In this document: one piece after another, positions 33,645 through 44,279 of the stretch
Layout of the letters: every line of letters starts with the position of its first letter
Position numbering within the stretch: position 1 is the first letter of the stretch
Assembly: GCA_004335835.1 (NCBI GenBank)
Contig: RWJK01000672.1
Coordinates: 1 to 44,279, forward strand
Direction of reading: 5' to 3'
Origin: Scenedesmus sp. ARA3
Lineage: Eukaryota; Chlorophyta; Chlorophyceae; Sphaeropleales; Scenedesmaceae
DNA: 44,279 nucleotides
Translations under genes and position numbers: made by a program
The notes under the pieces: generated by a model
What the model was told of the DNA's origin: nothing
The model's database searches: none
Seen by the model: the letters and a program-made list of their open reading frames with translations, nothing else

Positions 33645-34940
33645 CGTTTACAATGCACCTGCGTCCAGAGGTGCCAGTCCAGCCAGAGGCAAGCGCGCGT
33701 GAGCTGATTTTCACGACTGCGGCCCCTTGACAACACAAACAGACTGCATATACAGTTACAGAGAAAACTACCAGCTGCGTGATGCGGCCTGGCACTTGGC
33801 AAAGGTGCTTCCAAACTGCTGTGCAGCACCAAGGCCGGTTGTGCACCTGCACTGCGGCGTGAACGGAACAGAAGGGCGCCTTTCAAGCTACTGTGTGCAT
33901 CTTTCGTTTGTGTCCCGGTGCGTTTCCCTGTGCTGCTGACTGTTGAGTGCAGCCCCACTCGAACTGCCCAAGCCCGCACTACGGTATAGCAAACGAACCA
34001 GCAGTGACGTGCAGCAGTTCCAATGCAAACTAGTCGGACACGCCAGCAAAACGCACCCATCAACGATTGCAACCATAACACGCGTCTAACAACGTCTGCT
34101 GTCTGTTGAGAGCTCGTTAACCGCCAGAGAAAATTCAGTGATAAGGGTATCTAGCTTTAAGGCTTCTTATGTGTGCGGCCTGGTAGCCCGCTGCATGAGC
34201 AGCGACAGCTAGCTAGGGCCCTAGCGGGCATCCAATGTTGGCTGATCACAGCCTGCAACATGCCCTGCGATTTCAGCAGAAAACCGAGTGGTATTGAAAG
34301 TTTTGTCGCGGAGGTGGCGACCGTCCCCAGCGGAGGTGGCGAGTCACGGGTTGAACTCTGCCTCTCCCTGACAGAGGTAGGCGGCAGTGCGGGCGTTTTT
34401 GAATGGACCACTGCGCCATACTGTGGTGCCCAGACACTGAGGTGGACCACAACTACACAGCAATCTGTGAGGTAGGGGTGTCAATTTACATGACGGTGCC
34501 CAGATCCAACAGCCCCAATCGCCAACGGTGCACCTGACCAGCCTGGCAGCTGCCTGCAGGCACCCCCACATTGACTCGGTCACTGGTCGTGACATGCAGA
34601 TTTATGAAGAGTTGCAGGGAAGACAACACAGCTTTACCGATTAGCACATCACATGTCTGCAGGTCACACTGGTGGCTTGTGCACCCCATGGTTCAGCAAA
34701 GACAGATGGCCGGATAGTTGTGGCACCTCAGCATTGCTTGAAGGTGCGCAACTGTGCATGACCAGCGTACTTCGGTATCCTGGCTTTGTTTAGAATTCGT
34801 CATTTTACAAGCCTTGTGCACCCTGCAGCTATACAACCAGAATCACGACACGCAACCAACACGGACACTGACACACACAGCAAGCTGCAAACTATGGTAC
34901 ATGACAACCACTTGTTCCCGCACTGTACATCCAGCACCCC
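33645..34940. other. Intergenic 1.3 kb
   Basis: Contains the SCAI promoter and the 3' flank of the minus-strand OPR gene. An imperfect pair of GCGGAGGTGGCGA words lies at 34308 and 34330. A 100-codon plus ORF (34173-34475) has no recognisable domain. I saw no RNA gene. Confidence 0.55.
34805..34809 (-). promoter_or_regulatory. TGTAA poly(A) signal of the minus-strand OPR gene
   Basis: TGTAA on the minus strand about 132 nt past the stop at 34941-34943. Confidence 0.5.
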
Positions 34941-35583
34941 TCATACCATGCCATGAGCGGTGCTCCACCGCCGGGCCGTCAGCAGCCACAGCTGCCGCTC
35001 CTGCGGCTGCACACACTCCGCACAGCTCAGCCGCCACATCGACTTGCCTAGGCGCGACATGGCAGCAGCTGCCGCACCACTAGGCCTCACAGGCACGTGG
35101 CTGATCCTCACAAGCACTGCAGCCAGCCAGCCAGGCGGCAGCTGCGGCCCCAGCCGCAGCCGTGCGACTGCCCACACCACCCACGACAGCTGCTCCAGGC
35201 TCATGCCTTGCAGCGTCACTGACGTGGCAGCTAGCATGGCACGGCTCCATGCGGCAGGGGGTGCCAGCTGAAAGTGAGCTGCAATGTACAGCTGCAGGCT
35301 GATGTCTGCAGAGTGGATGCTGGCGCGCTGCTGCTGCTGCTGCTGCTCAGCAGCACCCTGTAGATGCACAGTCGAGGCTGTGCCGCCGCCAGAGTGCACA
35401 TCGCCGTGGTCCTGGCTGTGCTGCTGGTGCAGCCGCAGCTGTGCAGCCACTTTTGGGTCCTGCTGCAGCAGCTGCAAGCTGCGGGCAAACCATGGCCCCC
35501 ACAGCTCAGCCTGCTGACATGTGGATGCAACACAACCTGCTCCCTGCTGCTGCCCTTGCACGCTGGTGGCTGCTGCATGCCGC

Positions 35584-35625
<42 letters not shown>

Positions 35626-38158
35626 ACCCGGCGCATGCGTGCCAGGCCCAGGCCCATTGCTGTCAGGCCCTCAAAGCTGCACTGCGGCACCACACGCTGC
35701 GCTGCCTGCAGCATCAGCCCAAACGTAGCAGCTGGCACATGCCTTGACATCTTGCCAGTAGCCCAGATGAGCCGCCCAACTATGGCAGGGCTGAGAGAAA
35801 GTGCATCCCTTGCCGCACGTACGCCACTCGGAGCAAGCTGCACATGCTGCTCAGCTGCTCCCACTACCAGCTGCGGGCTGTGCTTGTTAAGCTCAGCAGC
35901 AGCACGGGTGGCACCATATACACCGCCGGGAGCCGCATGCAGCGCTGCTGCCAGTGCCGGTGTGGCGGCCGCCCAGAAGGCCTCCCCCCAGGCACTGCCA
36001 GGCATGCAGCCCAGCCGCGCCCGCGCCCACCACAGCACTGACAGCTGGTACAGCGAGCAGCGCGGCAGCAGCTGCTGCGAGGCGGCCCAGTAGCGCGGCA
36101 GCAGCACCCTGCAGCAGGCGCAGCGCAGAGCCGCAGGTGTTGTTTGCACATGCACGCGGCGCTCTTTGCTGCCTGACGGTACTGTGCACAGTCAAAATGT
36201 TGTGATGGGGGCACAAACAGGCTGGTTTGAGCAAATCCTGGTGCATGTGTATTGTATATGCAGACCCCGGCTGTGAACAACACGTCTGCCCCCACCTGTA
36301 CTTGCCGCCCTCCTTGAGCTGCGGCAGGTCCCAGCGCGCCAGCGCCTGCACCAGCAGCACCAGCGACTGACCCGCCAGGCCGCCCTGCAGCTCCAGGCCA
36401 TCATGCAGCAGCGCCGCCAGCCAGGCTGCAGGCGGCCTGTGTCCCAGCCGCGCCAGGGCCCAGCAAATAAGCGACAGCTCCTGGCCGTTGAAGCTGCCCG
36501 ACTCGCTCAGCGCCTGCAGGGTGTGAGTGCGAGTGCGGGGAGAATGAACGATGCCGAGTGACATTCAGTGCCACCAGGCGCAGCAGCGCAGCAGATGCAG
36601 CAGGTGTGATGTGTGATGCCACCAAGAGCAGCAGATGCAGCAGCAAGTTTGTCCTGACAAGCAGCCATCAAGCAAGTACACAGCAGCTACGCAGCGGCTC
36701 ACCTGGCTCTGGAAGTCCTCCAGCCAGGCCCTGTCAGGCCGCAGCCGCAGCACCGCCAGCGCCCACGCCAGGCAGGCCAGCTCCTGCGCGCCAAAGGCAG
36801 CCATCTGGCGCTGCGACTCACCCACCAGCTGCTCACACCACGCCCGCGGCGGGCGGAAGCGCAGCAGCGCCAGCGCGTACGCACTGGAGGCCAGCGCAGG
36901 CGCGCAGTAGCTGCAGCACCAGTGATGATGGCGGTTGCAGCGATGGCAGGGGTGAGAGGTGCGCGTCAGCGAGGATGCCACATCCGCAGCAGCAGTGTAC
37001 AGCCACAACTTGCATCGCTACAGCAAAGCACATCCCGCCGGTGAGTACACAGCGCCATGGTGCACTGGTACACCTGACACAGACAGGGGTTTCGCAAGCA
37101 TACAGACAAGTCGCAAGCATACAGACAAGAGTGGCGCAAGCATACAGACAGGAGTAGCGCAAGCATATAGACAAGAGTGGCGCAAGCACACAAGCAAGAG
37201 GTGCGCAAGCATGCCGCTGCCCCGCTCACCTGCCCATGCGCTGGCCCATCGCCTGCAGCCAGCCCTGCATCCACGCCTGCTGCGGCCGCACCCCAAGCTT
37301 GGCCCAGGACCACAGCAGCAGCGACAGCTCCTGGCTACCAGCACCATCCAGCACAGCACCAGAGCCGTCCATCGCTGCCGCCAGCCACGCGTCATCCGGC
37401 CGCACGCCAAGCTTGACTAAAGCCCACAGCGCGTTGGACACATCTTGGTCGTTACACCTGCGCTGCAGCAGCTGCTGCTGCATTGTGGCCAGCCAGGCCT
37501 GCAGCCAGGGCGCTGGTGGGGTCACCTCCAGGCTAGCAGCAGCCCACAGGATGCCTGAGGTGGCGTGTGGTGTCATGTGCGGCAGCTGCGCAGCGCTGGC
37601 TGCCCAGAACAGCTCCAGGAAGTGCTGCTCAGGCATCCACTGCAGCTTGGCCATGGACCACAGCAGCTGGTGCAGGCCCTTGCAGGAGAATGCGGCTGAG
37701 CTGGCACCTGAGTTGCCTCGCTGCTGTGAAGCCTGCTGCTGCTGCTGGTGCTGCAGCAGGCCGCAGCAGCGCTCCTCAAGCAAAGCCAGCCACGCCTCAC
37801 TCGGCCTGTACTGCAGCGTGGCTACTGCCCACAGCGTGTTGGCTAGCGCCTGCGGGGCAGCGCTGGGGATGGCTGCTGCCGCTGCTGCCAGCATCGCCTC
37901 CAGCTGCTGCTCTGGCACCTGCAGGCCCAGCACTGCTGCTGCATACAGCGCCATGGACACATCCTGTGCATTTGCAGTTGCTAGGAGTGCCGGCTGTGCC
38001 ATTGCTGCCAGCAGCTGCTTCAGTTGGGGTGCTGCTGGCGGCTGATGCAGCTTGCAGGCAGCCCACAGGATGCTGGAGGCCTCTCTGGGCTGCAGCGCTG
38101 GCAGCTGCTGCAAGACCTCACTGAAAGCTGACTCCACCAGCTGCGTGAACTGCTCCGC

Positions 38159-38196
<38 letters not shown>

Positions 38197-39023
38197 TGTG
38201 GGGTGTTCCCCGTCGGGTGGTGGCTGCACCGGCTGCTGCTGCTGCTGCTGGTGGCTGTAGTCGTGCCAGTGTGGACAAAAAGCAGGAGAGGTGCTGAGGG
38301 TTCAGCTGCTTCATAGCGTCCACCAGCGTCTGCGGCTGCTGCTGCTGCTGCGCCGCAGCAGCAGTTTGAGCATACGACTGCACAAGCTGGAGTGCTAGCT
38401 GCCAGCTGCCAGCAGACTTGAGCTGCGTTGACAGTGCTGCTGCTGCAGCGTCATACGCTCGAGCACCCACTGGCAATGCTGCGGGCTGACGATGCTGCTG
38501 CTGCTGCTGCCTGTCATCAAATTGATGCAGGCTCTGCATCAACTCCAGCTGCAGCTCCTGCATCTGCGCCAGCTGCTGCTGCAAACGCTGATGCTTCGGC
38601 AGCTGCACCTGCTGCTCGCCACCTAGCCATGGTTGCCTGCCAATTCCTGATCCTGCTGCTGCGCTGCTGCTCAGAGGAGGCAGCTGCTGGCCGCCCTGCC
38701 TAGAGGCCTCTGCTGGCTCCCTGGCACACACTGCAGCAGCTGCATGGCTCCTGTGCTGCTGCCATGGCAGGCGCACGCGTGCAGCCTGCAGGTTCAACAC
38801 AGCCGGTTCTACAGTTGAGGAGGCTAACCAAACGCACGGTTGCAGGTCAGTGAGACCTTACAAGACAAGCCAGACCTTGAGCTGAGCAGAAAAAATGGAG
38901 CAAGCGCGGCATGGCTGTGGCTGCTCATCCGTTTATGGCTGGGGCGCGCACTGGCAAGCTCACCTGGCAGGGCAGCATCAGGCTGCTGGCGCTGCTGCCA
39001 GAACGAATACTTTGCTGGTGCAT
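34941..39023 (-). CDS. OPR (octotricopeptide repeat) protein 1, 1069 aa, 5 exons
   Basis: Minus-strand exons: 39023-38964, 38785-37230, 36910-36703, 36513-36296, 36108-34941; total 3210 nt. The first exon encodes MHQQSIRSGSSASSLMLPCQ, a Ser-rich, acid-free plastid-type targeting sequence. A Gln-rich region follows. At least ten degenerate repeats of about 38 residues have the core LWAxAxLxxxPxxxWL, e.g. LANTLWAVATLQYRPSEAWL, VSNALWALVKLGVRPDDAWL, LSLLLWSWAKLGVRPQQAWM and LSLICWALARLGHRPPAAWL. This is the OPR signature of Tbc2-like proteins, which bind plastid or mitochondrial RNAs and act in translation, stability or splicing. The target RNA cannot be read from sequence. No RAP domain is seen at the C-terminus. 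A long Ala run (CTG tract near 35585-35625) interrupts the C-terminal part. A 23-bp minisatellite lies in the intron before exon 3. Confidence 0.88.
37093..37215. repeat. Degenerate 23-bp minisatellite, about 5 units, in an OPR intron
   Basis: Units begin CGCAAGCAT and continue ACAGACAAGAGTGG or close variants. The first unit is shorter (19 bp) and the last decays into exon-proximal sequence. The array lies in the intron between exons 2 and 3 (37229-36911) of the minus-strand OPR gene, next to the donor side. Confidence 0.88.
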
Positions 39024-39210
39024 GTGACCTGATGCTCCGGTGAGCTGTTGCCTACAGCTGCTGTGCCCAGTGTGTGGGTGGCAGCAGCAGTGGCAGCAGC
39101 AGTCTAGGCTGCTGCAGCAGCTTGTGCCATGCTACCACACCAAAAGAAAAAGCCAACAGTAGCGGTTTGAGTGGTTGGCGTCAACGCTGCCAGTTGCGCT
39201 TCCGCTTTAA
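39024..39210. promoter_or_regulatory. Putative bidirectional promoter of the two OPR genes
   Basis: The start codons of the head-to-head OPR genes are 187 bp apart in the preferred models (39023 minus, 39211 plus). If the alternative plus-strand start at 39471 is used, the space is about 450 bp. No clear TATA box is seen. Confidence 0.45.
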
Positions 39211-40208
39211 ATGTGCCAGGAACACAGTGGTGGGCTCCGCGTAAGTGGTGTCTCGGAGCAAAGTGCAGCTAGTCAGCACAAAGCAAAATTTTCAGGAGGC
39301 CATACTTTCGTATAGCACTGCTGAGGGGCAACAGAGCATTTTGTTACCTTCGACACCTTCTCACCAGGGCTTTGTCCCATGCCCGTGCCGTGGCCCATGT
39401 GCATTGTTTGCTCGCATTGGTGTGATCACCGGGAGTGTTCTGAGCTGTAGTATGGAACGCTGATCTTCATATGCAGCAGCAGCAACAGCAGTGGCACCAG
39501 CAGCAGCGACAGCAGCGCTGTGCACGTGCAGAGCTGATGAGATGCCGCCAACAAGCAGCCCACAAGCAGGCAAGTCAAATGTATATCCCACCGGCCTTGT
39601 TCTGTCCGAGGTCGATGCTGGCATCCTTCAGCAACACGCCTAGCAGCCATGACCTGAGCAACTCAATGTGTACCTGCAGGTAGCATGCTGGCCTGCCCAG
39701 TTGCACGCGTCGCATAGCTGCCTACACAGGCACATTGGGAATGCTGCAGCTGGAGTCGCAGCTGTACAGCACGGTAGGTTGGTCGCCTTAGCCAGCAGCA
39801 TCGAGAGCAAAAGCAGCACCGACAACAGCAGTGACGCGCAGCAGCAGGCACAGCCAGGCCAGCCGCTTGCTCAGCCGACACCTCAGCGTGTACTGCGCGA
39901 GCGCCAGCGCAACCGCAAGGACTGGCAGCGAAAGCAGCGCACACAGCGGCAGCAACACCAGCAGCTGCAGCAGCAGCAGCAGCTACAGCAGCTGCAGCAG
40001 CACCTGCAGCGCTGCAGCCATTGGCGCCAGCTGCTGCCACTGGCAGCCAACCCCACAGCTGATGCTGCCTGGCTCACCACTGTGGCTATCAGGGCAGCAC
40101 AGCTGCAGCAATCTGCACAAGTTCAGCCATTCAAAGAAGAGGCAACCGCAGCACCCGCGGCAGCACCAGCACAGCTGAGCAGTACAGCCGATGGTGGTGG
40201 TGATGTAG

Positions 40209-40240
<32 letters not shown>

Positions 40241-42922
40241 GCAGCAGCAGCAGCAGCGGCAGCGGCGTCTGCTGTGCTATCTATTGACCAGCAGCGGCGT
40301 GAGCTGCTGCAGCACTGGAGGCTCATGCAGCACCTGCTGACACTGCTTGGTGCTCAGCTGTCAGCAGCAGCAACAGCAACAGCAGTAGCGCTGCCAGCAG
40401 CACTGCTGTGCCAGCTGCTGGCCCAGCTTGCAGCAGCACGCCTGGCACTGCCTGCACACTGGGCTCAGCAGCACCTGCTGCCATACCTCGCAGCACAGCA
40501 CAGCAGCATGCAGCCAGAAGAGGTGCTAGCAGTGCTTGTGGGCCTAGCAGTGCTGCCGCCACGCCCGGCTGTGCCTGGGGCCCTGCTGCAGCGCCCAGGC
40601 CTGACTGTGCCTGAGGCACTGCAGCAGCAGCTGCTGCGCCGAATTGTATGTGAGCAGCGGCAGGATGCGCCTTTGCAGCAGGTGGTGCATGCGCTGTGGG
40701 CTGCAGACAGGCTGCGCTGGTCTCCTGGGCAACAGTGGCTGCAGCAGGCAGCGGGTGTTGTGGTGCAGCAGGTGAAGGAGTGCAGTGCAAGTGAGCTGGC
40801 GGTGGCCATGTACAGCTTGGCAAGGCTGCGTTGCGACACAGGGCTACTGCTGGGCAACTGGAAGCAGCCGCTGCAGCAGCAGCAGCAGCAGCAGCAGCAG
40901 AGGGGCAGCAACAGCCGGCTGATCCGGCCAGTTGCAGCAGCACCAGAGCAGCTGCTGCAAACCGTCGTTGACCATGCAGCTGCATTCACCCCTCATGAGC
41001 TGCTACGGGTGCTGTGGGCGACTGCCGAGCTGCCGCTGCTGCCACAGCAGCCAGTGGTGCGGGCACTGCTGGTGTACTGCCTGCAGCCAGCTGCACTGCA
41101 GCAGTACAGCGGTTCTGACTTGGCTCGCATCCTCTTGTTCCTGGCACGCATGCAGCATCAGTCTGACTTGGACCGGCTGCAGCAGCAGCAGGGCCAGCTA
41201 TCATCCCAGCAGCAGCAAGAGCAGCGGCGGCACTGGCTGCACAAGCAGCGCCAGCAGCGGCAGCAGGACGTGGCTGGCCGCGGCAGCCGCACCAGCAGCA
41301 GCAGTGCGCTAGTGACGCTGCAGACGGTGCAGCCGATCCTAGATGCGCTGCTGCTGCAGCTGCCAGTGCTGCCTAGCCATGCCTTGACAGCATGCCTGCG
41401 CAGCATTGCAGTGCTGGGGCTGCAGCCCTCAAGCCAGTGGGTGGGGCGCGTGCTGCTGCACTGCCAGCAGCAGCTGCTGAGCATGAGGCCTGCAAGCCTG
41501 GTGCAGCTGGCATCAGCAGTTGCTGATCTGGGCTACCTGCCTAACGGCAACTGGCTGAGCAGCTTGTATGCAGCTACATTGCCTGCCCTAGCAGCTTGTA
41601 GCGCCGGACCCAGCGGCAGCAGCAGCAGCAGCAGCAGTGGTGCTGGCAGACTGCAGGCCACTGCCTTGACCACGGTTCAGCTGCAAGTGCTGGCCGGGGC
41701 GGTGGTCAAGATAGGGCGGCTGCGCCCGCAGATCTTTGAGGGCCAGAAGCCACCCTCCGGCTGGCTTACTGCTCTGGCTGATGCCTCAGCAGCAGCACTG
41801 GCTGCAGCACACCAGGACGGCAGCCTCACAGCCGGCCAGCTGTCATTCTGGGGCAGGATTATGCACAGGCTAGGCTCACTGGCTGGGGAGCCCTGGCCCG
41901 GCCCTGGCAGGCAGTGGTGGCGTCAGTACCTGGCTTACAGCCAGCCGCTGCTGCAGGCCGCCACGCCGCTGCAGCTGTGCGGCATTGTGGAGGTGCTGGC
42001 GCAGCAGCGGCAGCAGCGGCTGCTGGGGCGGCTGCCTGAGGCATGGCTGCAGGCCTTCCTGCAGGCCAGCAGGGCGCTGCTGCCTGGCGCAGCGCCTGCC
42101 AGCAGCAGCAGGAATGTGAATGCGAGCAGAGGTGGTGCGTGGGACAGCGCCAGCTGGAAGCATCGACACAGCACACCAGCAGCAGCAGTGCCAGGTGCAG
42201 CAGCTGCTGCTGACCTGGTGAAGATTGGTAAGGCGCTGGTGCAGCTGGGCGTGCTGCCCAGCCCGGAGTGGCGTGCTGCGTGGCTGGCTGCTGTTGAGTC
42301 GCGTGACGCCAGCATGACTGTCAGCTGGGGCAACACACGGCGCTGGACGGCAGCCAGCTTCGCTAGCATGGAGGCCGAGCAGCAGCAGCAGCAGGAGGAG
42401 GAGGGTGGTTCGAAAGCTGAGCTGGCAGCTGCTGGGACAGCTGCCGATGAAGCAGCCAGGAACGCTGCTGATGGTCTGTCCGGCGGCGGCAGCCTCTCCT
42501 CAGGCAGTGACTGGGCAGAGCTGGCTGGCGCGATCGCAGCAGCAGGCAAGCCATGGGAGCAGCAGCAGAAGCAGCAGCTGCCGTTGCGAGGGCTGAATCA
42601 CTGGAGCGCCACTTATGACGACTCAGGCTCTGACGAGGACGTTGAGGAGCTGTCCAGAAGCCGCTCAACCTCACCGTCAAATGATGTGGGCTCAAGCCTG
42701 AGTGTGTGGGAGGAGCAGCTTGAAGATGGCAGTGAGGCAGCAGTGTTGGGGTTTGGCAGCGCCTCAACCAGCAGTGATGGCGCAGCTGCAGTGCCTGTGG
42801 CGGACGGCGGGCAGCTGGCGCAGCAGCTGCATGAGAAGTTTTGGAGGCAGCTGGACAGCATGGATGACATGCAGCAGCAGCTGGATGTCAGCCTGCGGCG
42901 GCTGCAGCAGCCGCCGGTCTGA
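39211..42922 (+). CDS. OPR-like repeat protein 2, 1090 aa, 2 exons
   Basis: Preferred model: exon 1 39211-39240 (MCQEHSGGLR) ending at GTAAGT, a 439-bp intron ending CTGCAG, and exon 2 39680-42922. Exon 2 has no Met near its start, so an upstream exon is required. An alternative is ATG 39471 spliced from 39679 to 39796 or 39799. The N-terminal 100 residues are Gln/Ala/Ser-rich. About ten OPR-type repeats follow, e.g. VVHALWAADRLRWSPGQQWL, LLRVLWATAELPLLPQQPVV, LTACLRSIAVLGLQPSSQWV, LASAVADLGYLPNGNWL and KIGKALVQLGVLPSPEW. The acidic, Ser-rich C-terminus (SGSDEDVEELSRSRSTSPSN) is unlike OPR protein 1. Organellar RNA binding is inferred from the family. Ala (40208-40263) and Gln (40876-40901) runs come from GCA and CAG frames of the same kind of repeat. 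Confidence 0.82.
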
Positions 42923-43509
42923 GGTGCTTTGTGCTAGCAAAGAACAGCGGTTGCAGCAGCAGCAGCCAGCAGTGCGCTGCACACCACAGGCCAGGCCTGT
43001 GCTTGCGTGCACTTCCGTAGCAGCTGCAGTTGCTGCATAACAGTTTGACGCTGCAGCCTCCATGGTTTGGGTGAGTGGCGTGCTGCTGTTGTTCAACTTA
43101 AGTTGCATGTGGCTCTTGTTGCACTGTTGTCAATGAAATGGTGCTGCTACAATGATCTCATGACGACCAACAAAGTGTCAGAGTTGTTGGGTAATGCTCC
43201 TGCTGCAACACCGCTGTTTGCTGGGCCCTCAAGCCGTCTAGTTTTCATTACCTTGGGTATACACCTACGCTTGCATGCCGATTTCCGCACAACGCTTCAG
43301 AGCGCATAACGGCACTCACAGTAGGCATCCGCAACAACAGCTGTTTGGCCGTAAACCTGGCTTCCTCGCTTGCTTTGCGCTTGCACTACAGGGGCCGCCA
43401 GCCGTGGAGGCTGCTGCACATTGTGCACAGCCCACGCCATGGCCAGCAGCTTGCAGAGCAGCAGAAATATGCTTTATCCTCCTGCAAGCACAGGCAGCTG
43501 CGCACAGCA
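42923..43509. other. Flank between OPR gene 2 and the right inverted repeat
   Basis: 587 bp with the OPR gene 2 3' UTR; no TGTAA was seen. Its last part, 43345-43509, is open in frame with the WD40 exon fragment that follows and gives an ATG-less 137-codon frame. This is the unique sequence joined to the duplicated repeat arm. Confidence 0.6.
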
Positions 43510-43758
43510 ACAGCAACAGCGCCCGGGGGCGCGGCTGTGCTGCGCATTGCTCCCGGCCCCTGGGGCGACATCCTGGCTGTGGCCAGCCAGGCGGGGCTGC
43601 ACTGCCTGGAGCTGTTCGACTTTGGCGCGCCCATGGCGGACATCACGCCAGGCCCGCTGGCGCGGCCGTTCAGTGACATTGTGTTCAACAGCGTGACGCA
43701 CGACCTGTACGCGGGCAGCAGCAACGGCAGCGTGCAGGTGTTCTCGCGCCTGGCGTGA
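43510..43758 (+). pseudogene. Truncated duplicate of the last WD40 exon
   Basis: These 249 bp equal the 3' part of exon 7 of the WD40 gene at 522-770, stop codon included, with intact reading frame. The upstream WD40 exons are absent. The sequence to its left (43345-43509) is unrelated to WD40 yet is open in the same frame. Because identity is complete, the copy is either very recent, kept identical by gene conversion, or an assembly product. I see no promoter or start that would make it a functional gene. Confidence 0.8.
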
Positions 43759-44279
43759 TGCGGGGTGGTGGTGCAGGCAGCTGGTCTGCTGGTTGTGGTG
43801 GTGTGTTTGGCAGCAGCATCTTCGCATGGCTGCCAACTGGCTGGCAGGTGGAGGTGATGTGCATCTCTGGTGAGCTGCATCGTGGCCAAAGAGGATGTAC
43901 ATGCTTTGAGCATCGGGTGCTGCAGTTGCATGTGCCACATGTGTGGTGGGCTTATGCGTTGCCTCTGCAGGATGTCGCAAGCACTCCTGCAAGCGGCAGT
44001 GCACTGGTTGCAGGACATCTGCGGCTCTTAGGTTCTGTCTTTCCAGACAACAGCAGATGAAGACCACATTGTGTGCATGCAGCGCCTGCGCAGCAGCAAC
44101 GTCACAAGCTTGTTGATGCTGGCAGTGGCTGGTTTTGCTGCTTTCATGAAGTGGTAGTGGTGGCCTGGCCTGGCACGTGTTCAGTCCGTGCATGCAATGC
44201 TCAGTGCTCCGGCTGGCAGCAGGGTTGCGGCGTTCAGCTGCTGTCCTGCAGCATGAAAGTTAAACAGTTGAAATTTGAA
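43510..44279 (-). repeat. Right arm of 770-bp terminal inverted repeat
   Basis: This is the inverted copy of 1-770. Just inside the arm (43495-43520) the sequence still resembles the left copy but carries an extra CAGCAA-like hexamer. Further in, the two flanks are unrelated. The left copy is continuous with a complete WD40 gene and this one is not, so this arm looks like the derived copy. Confidence 0.97.

Noticed and set aside
34308..34390. Possible tRNA-like segment around GGGTTGAACTC
   Set aside because: No acceptor-stem pairing and no plausible anticodon arm could be drawn.
1..44279. A viral or giant-virus origin suggested by inverted termini
   Set aside because: No capsid, polymerase, packaging ATPase or integrase, and all confident genes are spliced cellular genes.

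Overview
The window reads as nuclear DNA of a green alga, most likely a chlorophycean of the Sphaeropleales/Chlamydomonadales type. It shows dense spliceosomal introns with GT..CTGCAG borders and TGTAA 3'-end signals. It has plastid-type genes (an ELIP-like three-helix LHC-family protein, a plastid SppA protease, two OPR-repeat proteins) and many CAG/CTG tracts coding Gln or Ala runs. The taxon is an inference; the eukaryotic, photosynthetic character is seen directly. I found no capsid, viral polymerase, transposase, CRISPR, rRNA or tRNA gene.

Layout, left to right. (1) 1-770 is one arm of a perfect 770-bp terminal inverted repeat whose other arm is 43510-44279. (2) 522-3956 (-) is a Gln-rich WD40 protein of 7 exons. 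(3) 4697-8131 (-) is an F-box protein of 6 exons, divergent from (4) 8470-10322 (+), the ELIP-like gene of 5 exons. (5) 11592-13968 (+) is an unrecognised 356-aa protein of 6 exons. (6) 14732-20164 (+) is a 13-exon, 773-aa chloroplast SppA signal peptide peptidase with an intact Lys/Ser dyad. (7) 22120-23430 (-) and 25795-27549 (-) are tandem paralogous four-TM, MARVEL-like proteins. (8) 29331-33644 (-) is SCAI, 9 exons. (9) 34941-39023 (-) and 39211-42922 (+) are two head-to-head OPR proteins. (10) 43510-43758 (+) is a truncated copy of the last WD40 exon inside the right repeat arm.

I built all gene models by hand. Exon phases close exactly (every spliced CDS is a multiple of 3), which supports most junctions; the weakest points are named in each entry. 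The genes do not form one pathway: several are plastid proteins, the rest are general cellular ones (ubiquitin ligase adaptor, WD40 scaffold, SCAI, membrane proteins). The strangest feature is structural: an ordinary-looking 10-gene algal segment exactly bounded by identical inverted repeats, one of which carries a duplicated gene end.
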